Shown: positions 55,705-64,000 of the stretch, piece by piece
Layout of the letters: each line of letters opens with the position of its first letter
Numbering within the stretch: the first letter of the stretch is position 1
Program-made: the position numbers and the translations under genes
The notes under the pieces: generated by a model
The model's input: the letters and a program-made list of their open reading frames with translations, nothing else
What the model was told of the DNA's origin: nothing
The model's database searches: none
Assembly (NCBI RefSeq): GCF_021513255.1
Contig: NZ_CP090977.1
Location: 1,736,001-1,800,000 of the forward strand
DNA length: 64,000 nt
Direction of reading: 5' to 3'
DNA from: Planococcus sp. 107-1
Lineage (GTDB): Bacteria > Bacillota > Bacilli > Bacillales_A > Planococcaceae

Positions 55705-56889
55705 TTACGCGTACGAGTGCAAGCCGGCAATAATCAGATTGACGACAATCAAATTAAACATGATAATCGCGAAGCCAATTACCCCAAGCCACGCTGATTT
55801 CTCTCCTTTCCAACCTTTTCCAAGGCGCAAATGAAGGTAGGCCGCATAGAACAGCCACGTAATCAATGCCCATACTTCTTTCGGGTCCCAGCCCCAAAAA
55901 CGGGACCAGGTGATTTGGGCCCAGATCATAGCGAAAACGAGTGCCCCTAACGTGAATATCGGAAATCCAATGATGATAGCTCGGTAATTTATTTCGTCCA
56001 TCAATTGGGAACTGACATTTTTCAACATTGGCTGAATGAGCTGGGAGATTCGCCGGCGGGTAACCAAACGAATCAATACATACAAAACAGTGCCGACTAA
56101 CAACGACCATGTAATAGTCGTCAGTTTTGTAGCGTCAATTACCGCAGGAGTTTCTATGAACGGGGTCAGGGCATCCTCGGTCAATGGAACAGATTCATTC
56201 ATCCCAAAAATAGGCGGCATGTAATAGATGACGGCTGCTTCTTTCCCATCCTTATTTATATACTGAAAACCGGCTTCATAATTCGTCAAGTTAAAGTAGG
56301 AACTGGAAATGATAAAACCTAGAACCAGTACCAGTGTATACAGAATGGCTTCTAGCCAAAACCGCTGCTTCGATTTTTTAGTCAAATCTACGATTTTCAG
56401 CAAGTATACCAAGCCGGCTGCTGCACTTATCGCCAGTATCCCTTCCGCAATGACCACCGTGCTGACATGAATCGCCAGCCAGTTCGTTTGGAGCGCGGGA
56501 ATCAATGGACTGATTTCATTCGGAAACATACTGGCATACGCAATGATCAGCAAAGCCACCGGCAGGACAATCATACCCAGCACCGGTGTCTTATAGAGGA
56601 AGTAGATCAGAATAAATCCTCCCACTAGCGTCATGCCAAAAGCGGTCGTGAATTCAAACATATTACTCAGCGGGGCATGTCCAGATACAGCCCATCGGGT
56701 AAAAAAGTAACCCACATTCGCAAGAAACCCAAAAATAGCAATGGCAATGGCCACTTTCCCCCATCGCTGTTCCGAGTCGAATGATCCTTGTTTGTTCCCT
56801 TTTACGGCTCCCCCAAATACAAATGTGGCAATCAGGTACGCAAAGAAAGCGATGTACAGTAAATTCGAGCTGATAGTGGTCAATGTCAT
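55705..56889 (-). CDS. resC: ResC/CcsA-type cytochrome c heme-ligation protein
   Basis: 394 residues, about ten helices. The tryptophan-rich heme-handling loop is WSRFWGWDPKEVWALITW, followed by AAYLHLRLGKGW. Conserved flanking His are in HAPLSNMFEF, AIHVSTVVIA and late GLHSYA. With ResB it carries heme across the membrane and attaches it to apocytochromes (System II). The ATG overlaps the resB stop by four bases (ATGA), so translation is coupled. Confidence 0.93.
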   Translation of the reverse strand: MTLTTISSNLLYIAFFAYLIATFVFGGAVKGNKQGSFDSEQRWGKVAIAIAIFGFLANVGYFFTRWAVSGHAPLSNMFEFTTAFGMTLVGGFILIYFLYKTPVLGMIVLPVALLIIAYASMFPNEISPLIPALQTNWLAIHVSTVVIAEGILAISAAAGLVYLLKIVDLTKKSKQRFWLEAILYTLVLVLGFIISSSYFNLTNYEAGFQYINKDGKEAAVIYYMPPIFGMNESVPLTEDALTPFIETPAVIDATKLTTITWSLLVGTVLYVLIRLVTRRRISQLIQPMLKNVSSQLMDEINYRAIIIGFPIFTLGALVFAMIWAQITWSRFWGWDPKEVWALITWLFYAAYLHLRLGKGWKGEKSAWLGVIGFAIIMFNLIVVNLIIAGLHSYA

Positions 56890-58526
56890 GATTTCAGTTC
56901 CCCTTCCTTTTCTGTGTCTTCCTGCTGGTCGCTATAAGCAGGGAGTGATGCATATACAGAAATTTGTTCGAGGTCTTTCTTCAAGCCGAACCAGTTTTTG
57001 TTGGTGTGTCCAGCAAGGAGGATGTCGCCGCTGTCGGTCTGCTGCAACCAAAAACGTCGGTGGTTAAAGTACATCCCCTGTGCTACCCCTATCATAAAAA
57101 TCAAGCCTCCGAGACCCAGGATTGGCAGGGTTTTGTCTTTACGGACTGTCAAACCTGAAACGTTACGCATCTCAGCGCTTTGAAAAGCTAATTTATATTG
57201 ATTGGTTCCGAAAGGCTCAATGGTATTTTGAATGGTAATGAAACTGGTTTCCCCTTCCGGTGTTGCCGGTGTGGTCATCTCCACAAGAAAACCAGGGTTG
57301 TCCGGCAACGGACTGGCCGTTTGCGGTTCCCCGTTTTCAAATCCGGAGAAATTCGGGTAATAACCGAGCAGCTCTACTGTCGATCCATTCTTTAACTCAT
57401 ACTTTTTATCGGGATCAATCAAATCAATAGTCAACTCACCCAGCGATTCCTCCGTTTCTTGGTCTGTCAGCGTGAACGTCATTGTTTTTAGTTCATTCAA
57501 TTTGTAATCCATCTGATACATGGCATAGCCATCAAATTTTAGCGGTTGGTTTACACGGATAGAGTACTCTTTGACAACTTCCAAGTTATCAGTTGCCCCT
57601 GGCAAACTGTCTTTTGGCGCCTGATACAGCACGATATCTGTCTGGTAGTTTTTCGCAACCGTTCCCACACGGCCGAGGGCTTCACCGAATCTGGCTTCTT
57701 CGCCTTCACCCGTATACGTTTCCAATGCGAACTTCACATTTTCTAAGGAATACCCGGGCACTTCTGGAATAGCCCGTGTTTCCCCTTCCCGAATCCATAG
57801 TGTTTCATCGACATAAAACCCCGGAATCATTCGCAGCATGACGCCGGCGAGGAAAATGATCAAACCGATATGATTGACGTACGGGCCCCATCTGGAAAAA
57901 CGCCCTTTTTCTGCCAAAAGCCCGTTTTTATCCGTTCGGACCTTGTACTTTAATTCCTTCAATTTAGCTTCGACTTTTTGCAGCGTATCTTCTGCTCCTG
58001 GACCCTCGGCATAGATGCGCTGCTTGTCCATAAAGCTTGGATGGCGCAGTACCCGTTGATTTTTCAACGATTTATAAAGTGGAACAAAACGGTCTAAGCT
58101 GGCAATCACCAACGATATCGCCAGCATCCCGACTAATGCGATAAACCAGTAGGAACTGTATAAGTCGTGAAAACCGAGAAAATGATAGACACGGCCAACG
58201 CTGCCATAAGTATCGGCATAATAAGCTTTGATAGTCGCTTCTGTATTTGCTGGAACAAAAGCTTGCTGCGGCAGGATTGTGCCGATGGCCGCTGCAACCA
58301 GCAGGATGACAATAATACTGACGCCCACTTTCACGCTTGAAAAGAAGTTCCAGATTTTGTCGATGATGGATCTGTTATAGGTTTGTGAACGTCTAGCCGT
58401 TCCTTCATAGCGCATATCCACCAATTTGCTGTTTTGTTCTTTATCAGTCAAAGACCGTCCGCACGATTCGCAAAGCTTCGTACCCAGCGGATTGCTATGA
58501 CCACATTGGCACCGTAAGTTTTCCAT
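56886..58526 (-). CDS. resB: ResB cytochrome c biogenesis protein with N-terminal zinc ribbon
   Basis: 546 residues from ATG 58526. A rubredoxin-like zinc ribbon CQCGHSNPLGTKLCESCG leads, as known for Bacillus ResB. Three helices (about 60-90, 125-150, 220-240) and a large extracellular domain with VDETLWIREGETRAIPEVPGY follow, then a last helix near residue 490 with GLGGLIFMIGVAQGMYFNHRRFW. It forms the System II heme ligase with ResC. Starts 13 bp after the resA stop; resA, resB and resC are in the usual res order. Confidence 0.93.
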   Translation of the reverse strand: MENLRCQCGHSNPLGTKLCESCGRSLTDKEQNSKLVDMRYEGTARRSQTYNRSIIDKIWNFFSSVKVGVSIIVILLVAAAIGTILPQQAFVPANTEATIKAYYADTYGSVGRVYHFLGFHDLYSSYWFIALVGMLAISLVIASLDRFVPLYKSLKNQRVLRHPSFMDKQRIYAEGPGAEDTLQKVEAKLKELKYKVRTDKNGLLAEKGRFSRWGPYVNHIGLIIFLAGVMLRMIPGFYVDETLWIREGETRAIPEVPGYSLENVKFALETYTGEGEEARFGEALGRVGTVAKNYQTDIVLYQAPKDSLPGATDNLEVVKEYSIRVNQPLKFDGYAMYQMDYKLNELKTMTFTLTDQETEESLGELTIDLIDPDKKYELKNGSTVELLGYYPNFSGFENGEPQTASPLPDNPGFLVEMTTPATPEGETSFITIQNTIEPFGTNQYKLAFQSAEMRNVSGLTVRKDKTLPILGLGGLIFMIGVAQGMYFNHRRFWLQQTDSGDILLAGHTNKNWFGLKKDLEQISVYASLPAYSDQQEDTEKEGELKS

Positions 58527-58539
58527 CCTCAAAATCTCC

Positions 58540-59085
58540 TTATTCAGGTTTGATTTCTTCCATGTAGCTGACAATATCCTCTTCAGACATCTCTCCGGTA
58601 ATGATCTTCGTTATCTTTCCTTCAGGATTAACCAGGAGCGTAGTAGGAAGAGGGCGAATGTTATAAGCTTCCATCACGCTTTTATCCTTATCGATGACAA
58701 TCGGGAACGTCAAATTCCGCTGTTCGGCATATTGCCTCACTTCATAATCCGACTGGGCAATGTTGACGGCCAGTATCTGCACACCCTGGTCCTTATACAC
58801 TTGATACTGTTTTTCCATCAGCGGAAATTCTTTTTCGCATGGTTTGCACCAAGTGCCCCAGAAGTTCACGAACACCCCTTGCCCTTTATAATCAGACAGC
58901 TGATGCCGTTCCCCGTCCAAATCAGTCAACGTAAAGTCGGGTGCCGCATCTCCAACCTGCAGCAATTCACTTTTCTCCTTTGTTACCCCGTTGTAAATGG
59001 TGAAGGCAATAGCTCCTGCCATGACAAGCAAAATACTTGTCCTCATCACCAAGCGATTCTTCTTTTTCTTCTTTTTAGTAGCCAT
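58540..59085 (-). CDS. resA: ResA thiol-disulfide reductase, copy 2
   Basis: 181 residues. A lysine-rich head (KKKKKKN), an anchor helix (14-31), and a thioredoxin domain with WCKPC at Cys80-Cys83 and the cis-proline loop RPLPTTLLVNPEG. Placed before resB and resC, it should reduce apocytochrome c cysteines before heme attachment. The paralog at 27685 differs mainly in the anchor region and a few surface positions. Confidence 0.94.
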   Translation of the reverse strand: MATKKKKKKNRLVMRTSILLVMAGAIAFTIYNGVTKEKSELLQVGDAAPDFTLTDLDGERHQLSDYKGQGVFVNFWGTWCKPCEKEFPLMEKQYQVYKDQGVQILAVNIAQSDYEVRQYAEQRNLTFPIVIDKDKSVMEAYNIRPLPTTLLVNPEGKITKIITGEMSEEDIVSYMEEIKPE

Positions 59086-59125
59086 GCAGTGTCACGCCCT
59101 TTCTAGATGCTTGAAATCCGGTCTA

Positions 59126-59833
59126 TTAAAATCCAGTGAATCCACCCGTAAACTGCGAAAGGAAATTGATAATTTCAGTCATCATGTCAAAGTAGAGTAA
59201 AACACCCATTAGGATCATCAGTGCCCCGCCAACTGACATGAAAAGAGCACTTCTTTTCTTCAAGAAACTCATTTTCTCAATAAATAACGACATCAGGAGA
59301 AAGGGAATCGAAAATCCGAGGACATAAAACAGCATGTAGAGAAGGCCCCTGTCCGGATCCGCTACGCCGAGCGCAATAACGCCCGCCAGTATGGGACCGG
59401 TACACGGCGTCCATCCAGCTGCGAAACCGATGCCAATCAGGACAGAACCGGCATATCCGGAAGGCCTTTTCTGAAATTGGATTTTCTTATCCGAAAGCAA
59501 AAAATCAAATTTTAAAACGCCTGTTAAAACTAAACCGAAAAATACCATGAGAATGGCGCCCAGTTGTCGTAAAAGGACTTGATATTCCAAGAAAAAGTTC
59601 CCAATAAGCGAAGTTGATAAGCCCAACGCTAAAAAAATGATGGAAAACCCGATTAAGAATAAAACCGTGTGAATTAAAGCGGTGCTCCTCATCATTCCCT
59701 TTCCTGCTTTTAAATCATTGACTGAAACTCCGGTAATATAGGATAGAAAAGCCGGGTATAAAGGAAGGGAACAAGGAGAAATGAACGATAAAAGTCCTGC
59801 GCCGAACGCAAGGAATAAACTAACCTCTGCCAT
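59126..59833 (-). CDS. ccdA: CcdA-type thiol-electron carrier, copy 2
   Basis: 235 residues, six helices, redox cysteines in FISPCSLPLYPAF and GWTPCTGPILAG. Feeds electrons to ResA encoded 40 bp downstream. Same length and order as copy 1 (28264-28971). GGAGGTGTCC precedes ATG 59833. Confidence 0.93.
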   Translation of the reverse strand: MAEVSLFLAFGAGLLSFISPCSLPLYPAFLSYITGVSVNDLKAGKGMMRSTALIHTVLFLIGFSIIFLALGLSTSLIGNFFLEYQVLLRQLGAILMVFFGLVLTGVLKFDFLLSDKKIQFQKRPSGYAGSVLIGIGFAAGWTPCTGPILAGVIALGVADPDRGLLYMLFYVLGFSIPFLLMSLFIEKMSFLKKRSALFMSVGGALMILMGVLLYFDMMTEIINFLSQFTGGFTGF

Positions 59834-59966
59834 GTGGACACCTCCCTGCGTATTAATTGTGCCTATCGTTTCATATTGAGTTGGATAGGAATTGATGATG
59901 GTGCTGAAACGTATGCTCTCTCCTATTTTCTACCGAAACTTGCATGTAAACAGATTAATCAGACGC

Positions 59967-60881
59967 TTAAATTCCGTCCGTTGCTGACTGATTTATATAG
60001 TAGGGACCAAAATAAGATTTTGAAAGTAGATATGCCCCTTGAAACACGGTTACGATGACAACAATCATATGCAAGGAGGAAGCCCATTCTTGGAGTCCTG
60101 AGATTTGCGTTAAGTAGCCTGTTACCCCATTTAAAACTAGGAGTGCGAAAAATGAAACCGACTCTTTAACAAGTACACAGCGACGGATGGACCAGAACAT
60201 CAAATACGCTGCGCTAATCAGAATGATTGCATTACTTATTCCATGAACGCTGTAAATGAATTGTGAGAGGGAAGCCGAACTTATCAGTAATTCGTTGACA
60301 GCGATGTCGTGCAAGATTTTGCTGGCTCCACTGTGTTTGAAGAAAGCCCCTACAATGATTTCCAGGAAAAACAGACTGAACGCCCAAAACGCCGGCGTAA
60401 TAAGTATGCGATAGTGGCTGTTTTCCGCCTGGGCTTTTTCATTTGAGCGGATACGAGTGCGCTGTAACGCTGTTGCTAAAAAAACGGTGCTCATTAACAG
60501 AAACAGACTGATGGTCACGTCGATTGTGGTAAAACCGGGTGGTGTCCCCCACATTACATTCAGCGCGCCAACCAGTGACTGGACTAACAGTAGGACCATG
60601 GTGAGCAGCGCCCATACTTTAATTGAAGATTCGTTTGGATATTTTCTTTTCCACACAAATATAAAATTAAGCAGAATTACAAATCCTAATAAACTAGTAA
60701 ATACGCGATGGGAATATTCAATCAGTATTTTATATTGTGTAAAATCAGGAATAATTTTTCCATTGCATATCGGCCAATCTGTTCCACAAGCATCTCCAGC
60801 ATTTGTTGCCACAACTAAATTTCCTAAAACCAGAGCGAATACGGTCATGTAAGCCGTATATAAAGCAAAACGGTGTCTCAT
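59967..60881 (-). CDS. ctaA: CtaA heme A synthase
   Basis: 304 residues, eight helices. The four heme-ligand histidines are in LIEYSHRVFTS, FKHSGASK, YSVHGISN and SSLHMIVV. A cysteine pair CGTDWPIC lies in the first loop, as in Bacillus CtaA. It oxidises the heme O methyl group to make heme A for cytochrome aa3 oxidase. Its place inside a thiol-redox and copper operon fits maturation of a heme-copper oxidase. The first redox operon lacks it. Confidence 0.92.
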   Translation of the reverse strand: MRHRFALYTAYMTVFALVLGNLVVATNAGDACGTDWPICNGKIIPDFTQYKILIEYSHRVFTSLLGFVILLNFIFVWKRKYPNESSIKVWALLTMVLLLVQSLVGALNVMWGTPPGFTTIDVTISLFLLMSTVFLATALQRTRIRSNEKAQAENSHYRILITPAFWAFSLFFLEIIVGAFFKHSGASKILHDIAVNELLISSASLSQFIYSVHGISNAIILISAAYLMFWSIRRCVLVKESVSFFALLVLNGVTGYLTQISGLQEWASSLHMIVVIVTVFQGAYLLSKSYFGPYYINQSATDGI

Positions 60882-60944
60882 GTCGCTCCTCCAAGCAGTA
60901 AATTGTCCTTTTCCTGCCTCCCCTCTCCCATTAATTCCGTAATG

Positions 60945-61034
60945 TTATTTTTTCTTAATTAGTTTGGCCAATCGCTCTTGTACATCTTCATCATTTAGAG
61001 AAACAATTATTGAAAACGAACGAAGATCAAGCAT
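60945..61034 (-). CDS. Possible tiny protein between bdbC and ctaA
   Basis: A 29-residue open stretch MLDLRSFSIIVSLNDEDVQ...LAKLIKKK overlaps the bdbC end by 8 bp. The C-terminal amphipathic helix looks coding and may be a gene remnant lost from an ancestral operon. Weak support. Confidence 0.25.
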   Translation of the reverse strand: MLDLRSFSIIVSLNDEDVQERLAKLIKKK

Positions 61035-61467
61035 TTGGTTTTTTTAATGCCAGTATCAGCATAGCAGTCGTAATCAGTACAAACGCAATCAGAGCCAAAA
61101 ATGGAATGGTAATGAATCCCATCCAGTTGATATACTCCGCACTGCACGGAACGCCGTTGACACAAGGTTTGATCCCTCCGAATCCCGGGACCTTCTGTTC
61201 CAAATAATGCAGGACAGAGATGCTTCCTCCTAAAAGAGACAGAGGCAAAACATATTGAGGTGCCTTCAAATCATTTTTGAATGTGGCAATTCCTAAAATC
61301 AGGACCAGTGGATACATGGAAATCCGTTGATACCAACAAAGTTCACATGGTATAAAACCTTCAATTTCACTAAAGTACAGACTGCCAAGCATCGCGATCA
61401 GCGAGACAAACCATGCCCCGTAAAGCAACAGGCTACTTATTCGAGATTCCGTCTTTGTTTCTTCCAT
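61027..61467 (-). CDS. bdbC: BdbC/DsbB-like disulfide oxidoreductase, copy 2
   Basis: 146 residues, four helices, cysteines CELC in FIPCELCWYQR and CVNGVPC. Overlaps the stop of bdbD by one base, the same arrangement as copy 1. Works with BdbD2 to make disulfides outside the cell. Confidence 0.92.
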   Translation of the reverse strand: MEETKTESRISSLLLYGAWFVSLIAMLGSLYFSEIEGFIPCELCWYQRISMYPLVLILGIATFKNDLKAPQYVLPLSLLGGSISVLHYLEQKVPGFGGIKPCVNGVPCSAEYINWMGFITIPFLALIAFVLITTAMLILALKKPNA

Positions 61468-62159
61468 TATTCTTCACCCGCCAATTCCTGCTCGATTAAG
61501 GCTTTTATTGCGTCGTAATCGAACGGATCTTCAGGTTGTTGGCCATTGACGACAATGGTGGGCGTTTGGGAAACGCCTGCTTCTTCCACCAATGCCTCAT
61601 CTGTTTCAAGTTCCTCTTGCTGTGCAACTTGTTCCATGTCTTCCTGTAGCTGTATTTGGTCAATAGAAGGAAACTCTGACGCCACTTCCAGGATTTTTTC
61701 CGGCGTGATCCAGGCGGTATCATGGTCTTCGGCCGGTTGGTCCGCAAATAGCGCTTTATGGAAGTCCCAGTACGATTCGGGATTGCGCTGGAAAACCGAT
61801 TCTGCAGCCAAAGAACCTAAAATCGATTCATTTCCGTGGAAGAAGACGTTGATGTAAGCAAACTCCACTTCTCCTGTATTGACATAGTCTTCAACCAATT
61901 GGGGATAAATCGTTTCTCCCCATGCTTTACACGATGGACACTTGAAGTCACCGAATTCTACAACATTCACAGGCGCATCATTTTCTCCAAGAGTTGGCTG
62001 GCCGCTTATATCAATCTGCGCTGTTTTCACAGCCGGTGCTTGTTGCTGATTCGTTAAAACCACAATGACGGCCAGAACCCCAACTACTAAAATAGTTGCC
62101 AGGACCATCCATTTCATCCCGGATCGGTGATTCTTCTTATTTTTCTTTTCCATATTCAA
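61467..62159 (-). CDS. bdbD: BdbD/DsbA-like thiol oxidase, copy 2
   Basis: 230 residues, basic head, one anchor (residues 17-37), DsbA fold with FKCPSCKAW and SQTPTIVVNG. Same neighbours and spacing as copy 1 at 29475-30158. GAAAGAGG precedes the start. Confidence 0.92.
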   Translation of the reverse strand: MNMEKKNKKNHRSGMKWMVLATILVVGVLAVIVVLTNQQQAPAVKTAQIDISGQPTLGENDAPVNVVEFGDFKCPSCKAWGETIYPQLVEDYVNTGEVEFAYINVFFHGNESILGSLAAESVFQRNPESYWDFHKALFADQPAEDHDTAWITPEKILEVASEFPSIDQIQLQEDMEQVAQQEELETDEALVEEAGVSQTPTIVVNGQQPEDPFDYDAIKALIEQELAGEE

Positions 62160-62181
62160 CCTCTTTCCTGTATTGGTTTGT

Positions 62182-63276
62182 TTATTGAATGCTTGTCATT
62201 AATCCCACATAGAACGATAAAATACAGAACAGCCCCATCAGCAGCGAAATATAGGCAGGCACTTTCTGCTTAAAGCAGAAAACAACGAGACCGCCAAAGG
62301 TAGCTCCCAGCAGTAAAAATAAAAGACCCGGCAGATTTAATTCAAATTGCAGGTGCATGGCAGGGTCAATCGGACCGGTATGGAAATAAACAAAAAGCTT
62401 CGATGCGCCATTCCCTCTCAAGAAAGATTCAATGGAATGAGGAGGCTCTTGCTGGCCCAATACCCCTGTTGCAGCAAAAACAAGAAGTAGCACCAGGCTT
62501 TCCGCTTTTGTCCACGGTATTGGATTGGTCTCCTCTCCGCGTTGCAGCTTCCGCCTGATCAGGATGCCGTTAATGAAAGCAAACAGCAAAACAGGAATAA
62601 CCGTCAAATGTTTCAGTAAAATCGCTTGGCCGTAAGGCATCATCCAAGCATCTTGGTAGTCTGCCACATCAACGGCCAAGGTCATGATGAAAATTCCGGA
62701 TCCAATGATAACCGCAAGGCAACTGATTGCGACGGGTGTAAACCACTTTAGAAACGCCAGCCAATTCTGAGATCCAATGGAAAACCAGCTGACTATAAGT
62801 AAGATTCCCACCCAAACAGTCACTGCCGTAAAGTGCAGTGTATGAAAAACGAAACCACTCCAGTCCGTCAAAGAAGCAGAATGGCTTCCCCAGCCTAAGG
62901 CCATCAGCAGAGTAAAGGTGAAAGCTAGGGAGATTCCGATGAATACCTTGCTTTTAAAAACAGGAACGATCGAAACAAAAAGATAGAAAAAGAGCGACAC
63001 CCAAACGGTTAGCGACCAAGCCTGCCCCACCTCGAATTCCCCAATGACATTTTGGATAGTCAGCATGAGTCCGATGTCTTCGTATAAAAACAAAACCAAC
63101 CGAATGACGGGGGCCGCTGACAAGAGAGTAATTCCTAAAATGGAAATTTGTAGAACACGTTTGCTAATTTTTAAATCGGGCTTCCGATGCTCTGGAACCA
63201 AATGGATCAGCAAAGAGCCCATCAAGAGCGAAAAGCAAAGATAGAGCAGTGTCTCAGTCGTGTAAATCCAAATCAT
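62182..63276 (-). CDS. copD: CopD-family copper transport protein, copy 2
   Basis: 364 residues, eight to nine helices, His-rich HSASLTDWSGFVFHTLHF and a late soluble segment QQEPPHSIESFL. Follows copC with no gap. Likely moves copper from CopC2 across the membrane, here beside ctaA and res genes, which suggests delivery to oxidase maturation. Confidence 0.88.
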   Translation of the reverse strand: MIWIYTTETLLYLCFSLLMGSLLIHLVPEHRKPDLKISKRVLQISILGITLLSAAPVIRLVLFLYEDIGLMLTIQNVIGEFEVGQAWSLTVWVSLFFYLFVSIVPVFKSKVFIGISLAFTFTLLMALGWGSHSASLTDWSGFVFHTLHFTAVTVWVGILLIVSWFSIGSQNWLAFLKWFTPVAISCLAVIIGSGIFIMTLAVDVADYQDAWMMPYGQAILLKHLTVIPVLLFAFINGILIRRKLQRGEETNPIPWTKAESLVLLLVFAATGVLGQQEPPHSIESFLRGNGASKLFVYFHTGPIDPAMHLQFELNLPGLLFLLLGATFGGLVVFCFKQKVPAYISLLMGLFCILSFYVGLMTSIQ

Positions 63277-63834
63277 TTAGTTCTCCCTTCTCTTCGCTGC
63301 CCACATCAATGTTCCCACGGCAATTACCGCCAAAACCATTAGCACAATCACCATCACGTATGGTGCGTTGGAGGATTCTTCTTGATCCGTTTGCTGTTCT
63401 TCAAGCAGAGGCGCTGTTTCTTGCTCCGGATCTTCAGAGACAGGATCCGCTGTCTCCTCATTCTCTTCCGCAGGAACCGTTTCTTCCTCGGTCTTCACTG
63501 TAAAGGCATACGTTCCTTCAATCGGATGCCCATCGGCTCCAATGATTTTCCAGTTGACGGTATATTCCCCATCTGCCATGGCAGCCCCTAGTGTTCCAAT
63601 CATTTTTTGATCTTCTATCGTAACTCCAAAAGGAATTTCCTCTCCTTCAGCATTTTCTACTGTAAAAGAGCTCGCTTCCTCCAGGCTCGTATTGAATTCC
63701 AGCACAATTTCCCGAGGTTCCTCGGCCACTGTTTCTCCGTCAACGGGTGAACTCTCTTCCAGTGCTGTGTGGGCGGAAACGACAGCAGACGACAGCAATA
63801 AAATAAATAGGGTTAGCAACAGAATTTTCTTCAT
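63277..63834 (-). CDS. copC: CopC-like copper-binding protein, copy 2
   Basis: 185 residues. Signal peptide ends in VVSA and leaves His as mature residue 1 (HTALEESSPVDG); GADGHPIEGTYAF gives the other Cu(II) histidine. The stalk is longer and more acidic (Glu/Pro/Thr) than in copy 1, then a C-terminal helix. First gene of the ten-gene operon. Confidence 0.9.
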   Translation of the reverse strand: MKKILLLTLFILLLSSAVVSAHTALEESSPVDGETVAEEPREIVLEFNTSLEEASSFTVENAEGEEIPFGVTIEDQKMIGTLGAAMADGEYTVNWKIIGADGHPIEGTYAFTVKTEEETVPAEENEETADPVSEDPEQETAPLLEEQQTDQEESSNAPYVMVIVLMVLAVIAVGTLMWAAKRREN

Positions 63835-63972
63835 TTTCGTACTCCCTTCTCTAATAATTACGTACTCAACAAAAACTTAATGGATATTCATTCAATGTTT
63901 CCAGTGTTTTTTACACCTTATTCATTTTAACAAGTATCCGTTAACATTAAAACAATGCTTTGAATATTAGAA

Positions 63973-64000
63973 TTGACAAAGCAATGAATTTTTCCTACAC
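63973..64000 (+). promoter_or_regulatory. Copy of the cadD promoter, cut by the window edge
   Basis: TTGACA (63973-63978), 17-bp spacer, TACAC at the last five bases. This matches the TTGACA-17-TACACT promoter of cadD at 31941. The upstream AACATTAAAACAA is also shared. A plus-strand cadD-like gene is predicted just beyond 64,000. Confidence 0.65.

Overview
This window looks like chromosomal accessory DNA from a Gram-positive Bacillales bacterium, probably Planococcaceae (Planococcus/Planomicrobium-like); the family placement is inference. The evidence is strong AGGAGG-type ribosome binding sites, frequent TTG/GTG starts, ResABC/BdbCD/CcdA-type thiol redox genes, an LtaS-type sulfatase and an S-layer-homology amidase. 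No rRNA, tRNA or CRISPR array was seen.

Layout. 1-6.2 kb: isochorismatase-like hydrolase (cut by the window edge), HAD phosphatase, small membrane protein, leucine-rich-repeat (LRR) protein, and a TetR-MmpL exporter pair. 6.2-27 kb: mostly small or decayed genes (VOC proteins, ion channel, PhzF, siderophore lipoprotein, beta-helix protein, acetyltransferase fragment, a DinB/SnoaL/YciI group with an ECF sigma remnant, Nramp), one intact IS4-type element, a second LRR gene, a second copy of the small membrane protein and two families of short palindromic repeats. 27-42 kb: a metal/thiol island. It holds a six-gene copC-copD-bdbD-bdbC-ccdA-resA operon, cadD-cadC-cadA, an M23 endopeptidase, a methyltransferase, czrA-czcD, an ACR3-like transporter and adaA. 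42-43 kb: a scar of a second copy of that island. 43-54 kb: SLH amidase, an IS3-type element, a ZIP-like protein, an alaX/aldolase/marR operon, an LtaS-type sulfatase and a lytic transglycosylase. 54-64 kb: a ten-gene minus-strand operon that repeats the copC-copD-bdbD-bdbC-ccdA-resA set and adds ctaA, resB, resC and an unknown secreted protein. The window ends inside a copy of the cadD promoter.

How the genes work together. The two redox operons can import and handle copper (CopC/CopD), form disulfides (BdbC/BdbD) and feed reductant through CcdA to ResA. The larger copy joins this to heme A synthesis (CtaA) and cytochrome c heme ligation (ResB/ResC), so it is a respiratory-maturation operon. 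The smaller copy stands divergently beside cadmium/zinc resistance genes.

The most unusual signal is in the two LRR paralogs (1.2-2.4 kb and 18.9-20.1 kb). Both carry the same +1 frame change at GAGCGGGGAAGA, and past it the +1 frame is conserved between the copies almost entirely by synonymous changes. This suggests programmed +1 frameshifting. Many other genes carry single-base frame breaks, so either real gene decay or uncorrected assembly indels must be kept in mind throughout.
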